In this document: piece after piece, positions 16,023 to 24,208 of the stretch
How positions within the stretch are numbered: the first letter of the stretch is position 1
Layout: each line of letters starts with the position of its first letter
Origin: Thermoguttaceae bacterium
Lineage (GTDB): Bacteria > Planctomycetota > Planctomycetia > Pirellulales > Thermoguttaceae
Reading direction: 5' to 3'
DNA length: 64,000 nucleotides
Assembly: GCA_017407125.1 (NCBI GenBank)
Contig: JAFQXE010000023.1
Span: 1-64,000 of the forward strand
Program-made: the position numbers and the translations under genes
Notes under the pieces: model-generated
The model's database searches: none
What the model was told of the DNA's origin: nothing
Seen by the model: only the letters and a program-made list of their open reading frames with translations

Positions 16023-17369
16023 CTATTGCGCCTCTTGACTTTTTCTGTTTGAGAACCACAAATATCCCCACAGGACGCAAACGATGGGGATCATTGTCAA
16101 ACTGACAAGCTGAGAAATGCTCATGGACGTTCCGAACGCGCCGGATTCGTCAATTCGAATCGCTTCTAAAATCCAGCGGGTGATCGGGTACAGCGTAACG
16201 AGCAGTAAAAACGTTGCGCCTTCCCAATGCTTGAATCTGTCGAAAATCAGCAGAATTGTCAGCAAAAGCAAAGCGTTGAGAGAACTGTAAAGCTGCGTAG
16301 GATGGACTGGCAGCGAGCGCATTTCGTTAGCAGAGTCGTAGACCCAAACGGCGTCCGGAGCATTGTATCTTTTGACTTTAATCATTCCTTCCGTTCTTGC
16401 TCCGGCTGTGAGGCAATAGTACGCCCAATCCAGACGCGCATTGTTTTGTTTGTCGAAAACAGAGACGTCGTTAATCGCCAAAAGCAGATCGTTGGGATTC
16501 ATGCCGGCTTTTTCCGCCGCGGAATCTTTTTCCACCGACTTGACGATAATTCCCCAGTGATTGTCCGGGAGAAAGATTCTTTCCAGCGTCAATCCCTGAA
16601 GCGGCTGATTATCGAGATTGATCAGCCCTTTTTCCACCTGATCCATAAACGGGGGCGACCCGGCGGGAAACGTTACGCCCCACGGATACTTGTCGACGTC
16701 GCAAACGCCGCCGAAACAGCAGCCGTTGAGGAAACAGCCGATGCGCCCAAACGCCAGTCCTAAAACCATCGACGGAGCGATTATATCCAACATTCGCCAG
16801 ATGGATAAACGCTTTTTATGTTCGGTTTCTTCGTTGGGATTGGGCGTCGTCAAGATAAAACATATCACGCCCAGCAGTCCGCCAAACAGAGAACCGTAAA
16901 CGACAAGCCCGCCTTCTGTAAAGTTAAGACAGTTGCGAATCGTTTGCACCCACGAGTCCGCTTTCATATCTGACCAGTACTCAACGCAGAAGAATACTCT
17001 GGCGCCGATTATTCCCAGAATGCACATCCAGAGAACCATCGAGATTATCAAATCGGGCTTGTATCCGTATTTTTTAGCTCTAAATATTCCCAGAAGAAGC
17101 CCGGTTATAATTCCCAGGAGCATCATGGCTCCGTAGCTTTGAATTGCCAACCCGGTTGGTTTGACGATGTTGGGCAAGATCCAAATAATCGCCGCGGCGC
17201 CTAATCCGACAACGATTAAAAACGACCAGATGGATTTCAAACCGGATTTACGATAATCCAGAAACATCGAAATCCCTGTTATAACCAACCAGAGAATTAA
17301 TAGCAGACCAACGCCAAAAACCGGAATTCCGAACAGCTTTTCAGGAATGTAAAATAAAGTCTGGTGCAT
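16023..17369 (-). CDS. lgt: Prolipoprotein diacylglyceryl transferase with inserted PDZ domain
   Basis: Lgt moves a diacylglyceryl group from phosphatidylglycerol to the lipobox Cys of prelipoproteins in the inner membrane. This 448-aa protein has the expected core: several N-terminal membrane helices, IQSYGAMMLLG, EGGLVVYGSLFGG, GRIGCFLNGCCFGG (the GRxGNFxNxE-type signature) and a C-terminal HPTQLYSSL. The usual length is about 260-300 aa. The excess comes mainly from residues about 258-335, between the signature helix and HPTQ, where a PDZ-like segment is readable (WGIIVKSVEKDSAAEKAGM, then NPNDLLLAINDVSV, then GMIKVKRY). The insertion faces the periplasm in the usual topology. ATG 17369 is preferred over an in-frame TTG at 17411, which would add residues read from a palindrome. 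There is no clear Shine-Dalgarno. Confidence 0.9.
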   Translation of the reverse strand: MHQTLFYIPEKLFGIPVFGVGLLLILWLVITGISMFLDYRKSGLKSIWSFLIVVGLGAAAIIWILPNIVKPTGLAIQSYGAMMLLGIITGLLLGIFRAKKYGYKPDLIISMVLWMCILGIIGARVFFCVEYWSDMKADSWVQTIRNCLNFTEGGLVVYGSLFGGLLGVICFILTTPNPNEETEHKKRLSIWRMLDIIAPSMVLGLAFGRIGCFLNGCCFGGVCDVDKYPWGVTFPAGSPPFMDQVEKGLINLDNQPLQGLTLERIFLPDNHWGIIVKSVEKDSAAEKAGMNPNDLLLAINDVSVFDKQNNARLDWAYYCLTAGARTEGMIKVKRYNAPDAVWVYDSANEMRSLPVHPTQLYSSLNALLLLTILLIFDRFKHWEGATFLLLVTLYPITRWILEAIRIDESGAFGTSMSISQLVSLTMIPIVCVLWGYLWFSNRKSQEAQ

Positions 17370-17378
17370 AATAGGGAA

Positions 17379-17412
17379 TTTGGAGCGCGACGACTTGACG
17401 TCGCACTCCAAA
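17379..17412. repeat. Imperfect palindrome between two minus-strand genes
   Basis: A 14-bp stem with one mismatch (17379-17392 with 17399-17412) and a 6-base loop lies between the lgt start and the preceding stop codon. Its outer TTTGGAG/CTCCAAA arms match the outer part of the palindrome at 246-271. Confidence 0.65.
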
Positions 17413-17417
17413 ACTAT

Positions 17418-19025
17418 TTATTCGATAAACGCTCTGAAAGAATCCTGTATAGTGTTAAGAACGGAAATGACTTCCTGTAACTTATCTGTTGTTTCGTCGT
17501 CTTCGCTTTCGAGGTCGCTTGCGTTTACGCTTGAGCTATCGCTTGACGGTATAATTTTCTTCGACAAAGCATTAAGAGAAGAGTTGGCGTCTCGTAAAGC
17601 GGTTATCATTTCAGCAGTTCTGGCTTTATCGTCTGCAGAACCCAGGTCAGACAACCCTTTCCAACCCTTGTCGCTTTTAACGCCATTGAGAGCTGTATTG
17701 ATTGCATAGACAGCAGGCAATGCGCGCTGCAAGAGGAAAATCGCGTTATTGGTCGTATCAACTTGTTCGTTGGCAGCGTCGTCTGGACCGTAGTTTCTGG
17801 AATACCGTTCTGCATCGTCTCCCCAAACGAGATTGTCAACTTTACGATCCAGTTCAACTTGAATTGCTTCAACAACCAATGCGGCAACAGCTCTCTGCAA
17901 TTTACTGGCGTTAGCTTTCATCTCTGGATATTTGCTGCAATTATAGCTTCCCAACGATTCCAACGCGGCAATTCGCGTTGTCATAGGGGCTTTTTTGTCG
18001 TTAATGATCTGGATAACAGCCACAAAAGCTTCTTTTCCGGGATAAAAACCTTGCGTTTTGTCAACTTTTGGATTGAAATCTGCAAGGAGACGAAGTCCTT
18101 CAATGGCAAGCTCTCTCGTCCATAACGCGCCTTCTCCTGCAGGATCGTCTTTGGAAGACGCAAACGTTGCCGGGTCAACTTTGGTTTTGACGATTTCCAG
18201 CAAAACGTTATACGCGTCAGATTTTTGTTTATCTGTCAGGTTGGTTTCAGCAATAATCTGGTTGATGCTCATAATCGCGCCGATTTTCATATAACGAGGC
18301 GATTTTGTTCCAGCAGCGATTTTTATCAACAAGTCATACGCCGGAGAGTAAACGACAGGCAGGTCTGAACTGGCTGACGTTGTTTTGTAATAAAGATTTC
18401 CCAGCAGTAAAATGCAATTGTACTTTATCGCAGGCGTGCATTGAACGTTATTGCTGGCGATTACTTCCACGGCGAAATCGTATGCGGTTTTGACGGCAAT
18501 TTTTTGCGGTTCGCCGTTGCTGCGACTGCGATCAAGGTCTTTGCGGAAATCATCGATGAAACAGGGATAATTCCATCGGGTTAACGCCGTTTCCAATCTC
18601 TTTTTATCTGCGGGCTTTTTAGCGCTTCGCAACTGTTTGCGGATCGTTTCAGGATAGGTTTCCATCTTGTAGAAATTGCCATAATTGATCCAGCGGCCAA
18701 AGAAGTAGTCTTTGTAGTATTGGACAAGAGCGTCTTTATCTTCCGGGTTTTCAAACTCACCTTTGCTGAAAATCGTTGATAACTGATTTCTGACTCTTTC
18801 AACGTCAGATTCCTTCTCGACTTCGCGGAAACGGAAACTCAGAGGCTTTTCTACCGCGGGTTTGGCGGCGGGAGCGGGCTGCGTTGGTCTTGTTGCGGGG
18901 GCAGGCTGCGCCGGCTTGGGGGCGGGAGCAGCGTTTTGAGCGTAAATTGTTGCAGACAAAACAAAAAGACACAAAACGAACGAAATCCGTGTAATTTGAC
19001 GCGTAATGAATTTGGATGTAATCAT
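17418..19025 (-). CDS. Secreted hypothetical protein, helical repeats likely
   Basis: I do not recognise this 535-aa protein. It has a clear signal peptide (RISFVLCLFVLSATIYAQN) and a Pro/Ala-rich linker (residues about 30-60, PAPKPAQPAPA type). A mostly helical body follows with segments such as MKIGAIMSINQII, RELAIEGLRLLADF and TRIAALESLGSYN that look like HEAT/ARM-type repeats. The C-terminus is acidic and Ser-rich. No catalytic motif is visible. A good promoter lies about 80 bp upstream. lgt follows after 48 bp and may be cotranscribed. Confidence 0.7.
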   Translation of the reverse strand: MITSKFITRQITRISFVLCLFVLSATIYAQNAAPAPKPAQPAPATRPTQPAPAAKPAVEKPLSFRFREVEKESDVERVRNQLSTIFSKGEFENPEDKDALVQYYKDYFFGRWINYGNFYKMETYPETIRKQLRSAKKPADKKRLETALTRWNYPCFIDDFRKDLDRSRSNGEPQKIAVKTAYDFAVEVIASNNVQCTPAIKYNCILLLGNLYYKTTSASSDLPVVYSPAYDLLIKIAAGTKSPRYMKIGAIMSINQIIAETNLTDKQKSDAYNVLLEIVKTKVDPATFASSKDDPAGEGALWTRELAIEGLRLLADFNPKVDKTQGFYPGKEAFVAVIQIINDKKAPMTTRIAALESLGSYNCSKYPEMKANASKLQRAVAALVVEAIQVELDRKVDNLVWGDDAERYSRNYGPDDAANEQVDTTNNAIFLLQRALPAVYAINTALNGVKSDKGWKGLSDLGSADDKARTAEMITALRDANSSLNALSKKIIPSSDSSSVNASDLESEDDETTDKLQEVISVLNTIQDSFRAFIE

Positions 19026-19105
19026 GGTTGTTTAATATTTTTTATTAGGACGTCTTCCTGAAAATGACCGATATGGTATAATGGTTGTAAATCAACTTAT
19101 TATAT

Positions 19106-19134
19106 ATAGTATTCTGAATTGAGGATTTCGTCAA
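19106..19134 (-). promoter_or_regulatory. Promoter for the secreted hypothetical (and lgt)
   Basis: Reading the minus strand, TTGACG (19134-19129) and TACTAT (19111-19106) are separated by 17 bases. Transcription would start near 19100, about 75 bases before the start codon. Confidence 0.55.
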
Positions 19135-19191
19135 GGGCTTTGACAAGAATTTCTCAAGAAATTTAGATAATTTGGAACAAATTTATAGAAT

Positions 19192-20004
19192 ATGCTGTCG
19201 ATAACGTCTGAGAAATCGCCGATTCCGTATATCGCGCCGTTTGTTGTGTACATGATTTGTACGAGTTTCGAGCCGGAACCGTCAACAGGACAGTACCCGC
19301 TTTTTTATTGCGTCAAGCTCCTTTTGACCGCAATCGCGATAGCCGTCTGCTTTCCCGCCTGGAAATCGTTTTTGAAATGTCCGTCCTTCTACGGGGTTTT
19401 AGCGGGAATTCTCGGAGCCGTGGTCTGGATTGGACTGTGTCAGATGGAAAAACGAAGCGTTTCGGACTTTCTGCCTGGCATGGGGCTGGAAAAAGTCTTT
19501 CCGACAACGCGTCCCGGCTACGATTGGGGAATAGAAACAGGGGTAAGCGTTGAGGAGAACGAGCTTTCGGGTGGCGGGTATTACCCGCCACAAAAAGAAC
19601 CCGCATCCGATTTCCGCTCTCGAATATCGAGGATTTCCCCGCTTTTTTATCTTCGCCTGTTTGGGCTGGCGGTAATCGTCCCGTTTATAGAGGAATTCTT
19701 CCTTCGCGGATTTGTCCTGCGATATTTCTGGTCGGAGCCTAAAAAAGAAGAATCGAACTCGTCAGAGCCGATTCCGTGGTACGACGTTCCGATCGGAGCG
19801 CTTTGCCCGATGGTTTGGGCGATTACAATTCTCTATCCGTTACTGACGCACCCGGAGGCGCTGGCAGGCATCGTCTGGTTTTGCGGAATTACGCTTTTGG
19901 CGTGGAAAACCAAATCGCTGTCAGACTGCGTTTGCGCTCACGCGATTACGAATTTAGCTCTCGGAATCTGGGTTCTCTATTCCGGTCAGTGGTTTTTGCT
20001 GTAG
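19192..20004 (+). CDS. CPBP/CAAX-type intramembrane metalloprotease
   Basis: This 270-aa polytopic membrane protein has the ABI/CPBP motif E167-E168-x3-R172 (FIEEFFLRGF) and a later helix with CAHAITNLALG supplying the second metal-binding His. The family includes Rce1-like proteases and bacteriocin-immunity proteins; a branch is associated with PEP-CTERM/exosortase genomes, which fits the three PEP-CTERM genes nearby. That assignment to the branch is inference. Residues about 127-133 (GGGYYPP) are encoded by a copy of the dispersed palindrome GGCGGGTATTACCCGCC, apparently inserted into a loop between helices. The start has only a weak ribosome-binding site. It is transcribed divergently from the neighbour at its left, and a pair of palindromic elements follows the stop. 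Confidence 0.8.
   Translation: MLSITSEKSPIPYIAPFVVYMICTSFEPEPSTGQYPLFYCVKLLLTAIAIAVCFPAWKSFLKCPSFYGVLAGILGAVVWIGLCQMEKRSVSDFLPGMGLEKVFPTTRPGYDWGIETGVSVEENELSGGGYYPPQKEPASDFRSRISRISPLFYLRLFGLAVIVPFIEEFFLRGFVLRYFWSEPKKEESNSSEPIPWYDVPIGALCPMVWAITILYPLLTHPEALAGIVWFCGITLLAWKTKSLSDCVCAHAITNLALGIWVLYSGQWFLL
19573..19589. repeat. Palindrome GGCGGGTATTACCCGCC inside a coding sequence
   Basis: An isolated copy of the second half of the compound palindromic element lies in frame within the CPBP protease gene, flanked by GT..ACAAAAAG as at 20031-20055. Confidence 0.8.
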
Positions 20005-20030
20005 GGGAGAGATGTAACGGGTGGCGGGTA

Positions 20031-20147
20031 ATGCCCGCCAAAAACAACAAACATTATTATTTATCGCGGACAATGTCCGCTCCCCAGAAACATTACCCGC
20101 CAAAAAACAAATAATCTTAATTTATCGTGGACAATGTCCGCTCCCCA
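20031..20147. repeat. Two tandem compound palindromic elements (inverted orientation)
   Basis: Copy one runs GGCGGGTAATGCCCGCC (20033-20049), an AT-rich link, then GCGGACAATGTCCGC (20066-20080) and TCCCC. Copy two has a truncated first part (CATTACCCGCC, 20091-20101), an AT-rich link, then GTGGACAATGTCCGC (20127-20141) and TCCCC. The same two-part element in the other orientation occurs at 46395, 46746 and 48699. Confidence 0.85.
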
Positions 20148-20157
20148 GATAGCTTTT

Positions 20158-21441
20158 TTAGTCGTTGAGTCTTATCACGTGGGCATAGGCGTTTTCGTCT
20201 TGATTGCCCAGTTCGTATTCGACTTCAATTTCCTGTCCGACGCGAATTTCCGATTGACGCCGCGAAGAGCCGTCGGCGTAAATGATTTTTGTGTCAGTAT
20301 CCATGAGGAAACTGAGGGCTTCTTGCTTGTTTCTGTTGAAAATAACGACATGCGGTCCCATAATACTGGTAACGTATCCAACAAAAATTTGCTTATCCGG
20401 CTCGTCTGACAGGACAGGCGGACGGGTCAGTTCCGCAGGAATTTCTCGCCCCGGTAAAACTTCTGGCGTGTGAACGATTCCGTCGTCTCCAGCGGCTGTA
20501 CGGTTCTTTTTATCCGCTTCCATCTGGAGTTCGTCATTAAAATTTGTTACGGAAGATGGATTGTTATGTACAGGGAAGTCTGGCGCGTTCTCTGAATTGG
20601 CTTTGTCAAAGGCGTATTTGACGCCAATGACGCCCATAATAAGCAAGATGCAAAGAATTGACATGAAAATAAATCCCGGTCCCTTACGGTACTGTTTTTC
20701 CAGGATTTCTTTTTCCTCCAGAGCGCGTTTTCTGGCCTGAACCTCTTTTTCTTCTCGCGCTTTTACAACGGCGCTGAATCGTTTTTCCGCCTGTTGCAGC
20801 GCGGTTTCGAGAGTAATTTCGTCCTTGCTTAGCTTGGCGCAGTCGTCCAGATCAGCTTGAGGAATAAGATGTCTGTACGGTTCCGAAAGGAATATGCTGC
20901 ACAGAGCGGCAATATCTTTTTGGAATTGCTGTTCGAGGAACGAACGTCCTTCCGGCGGGGCTTCGACGTTGTATTTGAAGTCGTCATTGAAATTGGGGAA
21001 TACTCCCACGATTTTCAGTTGACCGTCTTTCCGGAAAAAAAAGCTGTGGGCGTTGAGATTCCCGTGATTCAGATATGAACTGTGAAGCTGAGACAGCGCT
21101 ATCAGCGCATCGCGCCACGTCTGCTCCCAAACCGACGACCCGTCGTCCAGAAATCGGTTATACTGTGCCAGAGAGCAGCTAAATGATTCGTACACGTATC
21201 GGCCGCGCTGAAAATCATACGCTATCAGACGCGCCAAATTGGAGTTGTTTTTTGAAACGTAAGCGTAAAGGTCTTCCCGTTGTTTACAGTCGTCTGTAAA
21301 CAGATGAGGGTTTATCCATTGCTGAATTAAAACGTCCTCTGACTGCCCGGCAATCGCCCGCGCGTATCGACCGCGGTAAATTAACACGTATTCGTCAGAG
21401 TGTATTAAAGCGACAGCTTCAAAATCCTGAGTGTTGTTCAT
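20158..21441 (-). CDS. Membrane-anchored protein-kinase-like protein (probable pseudokinase)
   Basis: This 427-aa protein has an N-terminal kinase-like fold: LSQLHSSYLNHGNLNAHSFFF occupies the place of the catalytic loop, with HGN replacing HRD, and LKIVGVFPNF replaces DFG. The Lys and Asp needed for phosphotransfer are therefore not recognisable, which points to a pseudokinase. A basic coiled region (KAREEKEVQARKRALEEKE) precedes one membrane helix (FIFMSILCILLIMGVIGV). A periplasmic tail ends in a small beta domain (GYVTSIMGPHVVIFNR to AHVIRLND). ATG 21441 follows GGAG; a start at 21507 would overlap uppP by 19 bases. It lies directly downstream of uppP and is probably cotranscribed, suggesting a link to cell-envelope synthesis (inference). 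Confidence 0.7.
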   Translation of the reverse strand: MNNTQDFEAVALIHSDEYVLIYRGRYARAIAGQSEDVLIQQWINPHLFTDDCKQREDLYAYVSKNNSNLARLIAYDFQRGRYVYESFSCSLAQYNRFLDDGSSVWEQTWRDALIALSQLHSSYLNHGNLNAHSFFFRKDGQLKIVGVFPNFNDDFKYNVEAPPEGRSFLEQQFQKDIAALCSIFLSEPYRHLIPQADLDDCAKLSKDEITLETALQQAEKRFSAVVKAREEKEVQARKRALEEKEILEKQYRKGPGFIFMSILCILLIMGVIGVKYAFDKANSENAPDFPVHNNPSSVTNFNDELQMEADKKNRTAAGDDGIVHTPEVLPGREIPAELTRPPVLSDEPDKQIFVGYVTSIMGPHVVIFNRNKQEALSFLMDTDTKIIYADGSSRRQSEIRVGQEIEVEYELGNQDENAYAHVIRLND

Positions 21442-21488
21442 TTTTTTGATTTTAACTCCAAGATGCGCCTTCAAAAGTGGGGGAACGT

Positions 21489-22352
21489 CTAAAACATTGC
21501 CAAACAAAACGAAAATGCCGCCATGAGGAAAAGCCAGTAGGCGAACCAGTTCAGCTTGCCTTTTTTAATCCAGTTGATAACCCAGTATAAAGCAAACAAT
21601 CCGACAACAAAACTGACCAAAAAGCCGATTGACAGCTCTGTTACCGGGATTGCTTGATGTCGTTTGATCAGTTTGAGCAGTTCCAACAGTCCCGCGCCTC
21701 CAATAACCGGAATCGCCATTAAAAAGGAGAAGTTTGCCGCGGCGCTTTGCTTTAATCCGGAAAACAGACCTCCGGCGATTGTCGATCCGCTTCGGGAAAG
21801 CCCTGGGAGAATCGCGAACATCTGAAAAATGCCAATTACAAGAGCCTGACCCCATGAAATTGAGCTTAATTCTTCTGAAATTGCCTCTGTTGAGCCGTTT
21901 GATTCAATCGCCTGAGGCGTTTCGGTTGACTCGTCGTTCTCTGTTTTGCGTCGGGAAAACTTTTGAGACGCGATGAGTAAAAACGCCGTCAAAATGAACA
22001 TGCTGCCGATAATCCAAAGGTTGCTCAGGTTGTCTTCAAAAAAGTCATGAAGCAAAACGCCGGCAACCGCGGCGGGAATGGACGCCAAAATGAGCAAAAA
22101 AGCCAGCTTGAACCGTAATTTCAGGACAATATCCAGCAGCGTTCTCCAATAAAAGACCAGAAGCGACAAGAGCGTTCCCAAATGGAGTACAACGCTGACG
22201 GTCAACGAGTCCAATCCGCTGTCCAGCTCGAATTTTGCGAACTCATCTAACGCTTCGCTGATAACTTCCAAGTGCCCGGAAGAGCTGATAGGAAGGAATT
22301 CCGCAATGCCTTGTACAATTGCCAATATAACAATTTTAATCAGTGGAGTCAT
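21489..22352 (-). CDS. uppP: Undecaprenyl-diphosphatase (UppP/BacA)
   Basis: This 287-aa inner-membrane enzyme dephosphorylates undecaprenyl pyrophosphate to recycle the lipid carrier for envelope polysaccharides; overexpression gives bacitracin resistance in other bacteria. Both family motifs are present: VQGIAEFLPISSSGHL near the N-terminus and LPGLSRSGSTIAGGL in the middle. Eight or so hydrophobic helices are visible, and a charged cytoplasmic insert (KFSRRKTENDESTETPQ) separates the halves. A consensus promoter lies about 70 bp upstream on the minus strand. Planctomycetes do make peptidoglycan, so the enzyme has an expected role. Confidence 0.95.
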   Translation of the reverse strand: MTPLIKIVILAIVQGIAEFLPISSSGHLEVISEALDEFAKFELDSGLDSLTVSVVLHLGTLLSLLVFYWRTLLDIVLKLRFKLAFLLILASIPAAVAGVLLHDFFEDNLSNLWIIGSMFILTAFLLIASQKFSRRKTENDESTETPQAIESNGSTEAISEELSSISWGQALVIGIFQMFAILPGLSRSGSTIAGGLFSGLKQSAAANFSFLMAIPVIGGAGLLELLKLIKRHQAIPVTELSIGFLVSFVVGLFALYWVINWIKKGKLNWFAYWLFLMAAFSFCLAMF

Positions 22353-22421
22353 GGAGGATGTGAAAAAAGGGTTTTCAAAAAATTTTGAGTATATTTATCC
22401 GATTTTTAAATCTTAACACAT

Positions 22422-22450
22422 ATAATAGCGGATAAAACGTCTGTTGACAA
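22422..22450 (-). promoter_or_regulatory. Promoter for uppP
   Basis: On the minus strand TTGTCA (22450-22445) and TATTAT (22427-22422) are 17 bases apart. The predicted start lies about 65 bases upstream of uppP. Confidence 0.6.
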
Positions 22451-22814
22451 GAGGAAAAGGGGAAAATACAGGGGAATGAAAAGAAATCTTTAAAAAAAGA
22501 GAAAATTTTTCTAAAAAGGGCGTTCCCCCCCATTGCCAAAAAAGAAAAAGATAGTAAGATTCAAAAACTTGCCTGAAGTGGCGCGGGACAGACGTCCCAA
22601 AACGAAATCGTTGAGCATACGGACTGCCGTTGAATCTTGCAATAAACGGTAAGCGTAAGTTAAAAGTTAAAATTCCTTCCTGGTTCCATCTGGAACAATA
22701 AGCGAAAGCTCAGGGGAGACAGTACTCCGGAATTTTGGATTGTCGTTTAGCCCCAAAAATAGCGAGAAACCAAAAAATTTTCAATATTTTTTTGAAACAT
22801 CGCGTTCCAGACGG

Positions 22815-22842
22815 TTGACAGGATAAAATTTTACTGTATAAT
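22815..22842 (+). promoter_or_regulatory. Main promoter of the ribosomal-protein superoperon
   Basis: TTGACA (22815-22820) and TATAAT (22837-22842) both match the sigma-70 consensus exactly, with a 16-base spacer. This is the strongest-looking promoter in the window, as expected for ribosomal genes. Confidence 0.85.
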
Positions 22843-22989
22843 CCTGCCCGTCTTTGTAAGTTTCAGGCAAGTCGTCAGCTTCAATGCTGCGACCGAAAAG
22901 AAACGATCTTTGAAAACAAGAGGATTCAAAAGCAGGTCAATAGAGATATTGACAGCATAAACGACTATAGAACATATAGGAGATAAAAA

Positions 22990-23313
22990 GTGAGTACAAG
23001 TTTAGAAGTAATTCGAATCAGAATGGAAGCCTACGAGAGCGGCATTCTGGATCAGAGCGCTAACGAAATTATGGATACCGCCAAACGCACCGGTTCGATA
23101 GTCAGAGGCCCGATTCCTCTTCCTTCCCGCATCGAGCGTTATACGGTTCTTTCCAGTCCGCACATTGACAAAAAGTCTCGTCAGCAGTTTGAGATTCGCA
23201 CTCACAAACGTCTGATTGACATCATTCAGGCAACTGCGAAGACAATTGAAGCTCTGAACAAGATCAGCCTTCCCGCTGGAGTTGACATCAAAATTAAGGC
23301 GACAAATCGCTAA
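22990..23313 (+). CDS. rpsJ: 30S ribosomal protein S10
   Basis: This 107-aa protein carries the S10 signature [20 protein letters not shown], and it is the first gene of the S10-spc-alpha superoperon. In the ribosome S10 sits in the 30S head; it also binds NusB in antitermination. The start is GTG at 22990 with AGGAG eight bases upstream. Confidence 0.97.
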   Translation: MSTSLEVIRIRMEAYESGILDQSANEIMDTAKRTGSIVRGPIPLPSRIERYTVLSSPHIDKKSRQQFEIRTHKRLIDIIQATAKTIEALNKISLPAGVDIKIKATNR

Positions 23314-23339
23314 CAGATAAGAAATACTGGAGATTAAAG

Positions 23340-24089
23340 ATGAACGGTATAGGACTTCTCGGCCAAAAGGTCGGAATGACTCAAGTGTATACGGAATCAG
23401 GACGCGCAGTTCCGGTAACGGTTCTGCAGGTCGGTCCGTGCCCGGTATTGCAGCTTAAATCCAAAGAAACAGATTCCTACGAAGCGGTTCAGATTGGTTT
23501 TAAAAACAAATCGCGCAACGCCGTTTCCCGATCTGTTCGCGGTCAGGTTGCCAATATCGAATCCAAGCGCGCTAAAAAGGCTCAGGAAAAAGGCAAGGCG
23601 CTTTCCAAGAAAGCCAATTGCGAACCTCAAGCGTTTGTTCGCGAATTTCGCGTTTCGCCGGAAGGTTTTGAAGTTGGTCAGGTTTTAGACGTCGATGTCT
23701 TCAACGGAGTAGCTTCAGTAGACGTTACGGCTCTAAGCAAAGGCCGCGGCTACGCAGGCACCATGAAACGCCATAATTTTGGCGGCCAACGTATGACGCA
23801 CGGCGTTAAAAAATGCCACCGTCACGCTGGTTCAACGGGCTGCAGCGCTTACCCATCTCGCGTACAAAAGGGTCTTCGCAGCTCTGGACAATACGGCAAC
23901 GTTCGTTGCACCACTCGAAACATTAAAATCGTCAAGGCAGACAAAGCCAATAATCTTCTTCTCATCTACGGCGCGGTTCCTGGTCCCAATGGCGGATACG
24001 TTCAAGTCAGACCGAGCAATTATCTCCCCGCTCCCAAGCCCTTCCCGGAAACTCTTGTTGATTACTCCACAAAAGGAAATCAGGAATAA
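23340..24089 (+). CDS. rplC: 50S ribosomal protein L3
   Basis: This 249-aa protein has the L3 core GRGYAGTMKRHNFGGQRMTHG reaching to the peptidyl-transferase region (given in parts: GRGYAGTMKRHNF, then GGQRMTHG). It is about 30-40 residues longer than usual, mostly a Lys-rich segment around residues 75-100. GGAG precedes the ATG, and rpsJ ends 26 bases upstream. Confidence 0.97.
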   Translation: MNGIGLLGQKVGMTQVYTESGRAVPVTVLQVGPCPVLQLKSKETDSYEAVQIGFKNKSRNAVSRSVRGQVANIESKRAKKAQEKGKALSKKANCEPQAFVREFRVSPEGFEVGQVLDVDVFNGVASVDVTALSKGRGYAGTMKRHNFGGQRMTHGVKKCHRHAGSTGCSAYPSRVQKGLRSSGQYGNVRCTTRNIKIVKADKANNLLLIYGAVPGPNGGYVQVRPSNYLPAPKPFPETLVDYSTKGNQE

Positions 24090-24208
24090 GGTGCATAGAG
24101 AGAAGATTGGATTTATCGTACAAACAAGTTAATTTTACATACATCGGAAGATAATCGAATCTGGCAACAGAAACGGTTAGAATCCTACTAGGAAAAGTTG
24201 GTTGAATT

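Larger units (their letters stand above)
22353..22989. other. 637-bp divergent intergenic region before the ribosomal superoperon
   Basis: No ORF is supported. It holds the uppP promoter (22422-22450, minus) and the rpsJ promoter (22815-22842, plus). Between them is a stretch with small hairpins: GGGAC..GTCCC at 22585-22598, AACGA-aa-TCGTT at 22601-22612, and GTTCC..GGAAC at 22683-22696. None matched an RNA gene I know. The predicted rpsJ leader is about 140 bases. Confidence 0.5.
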
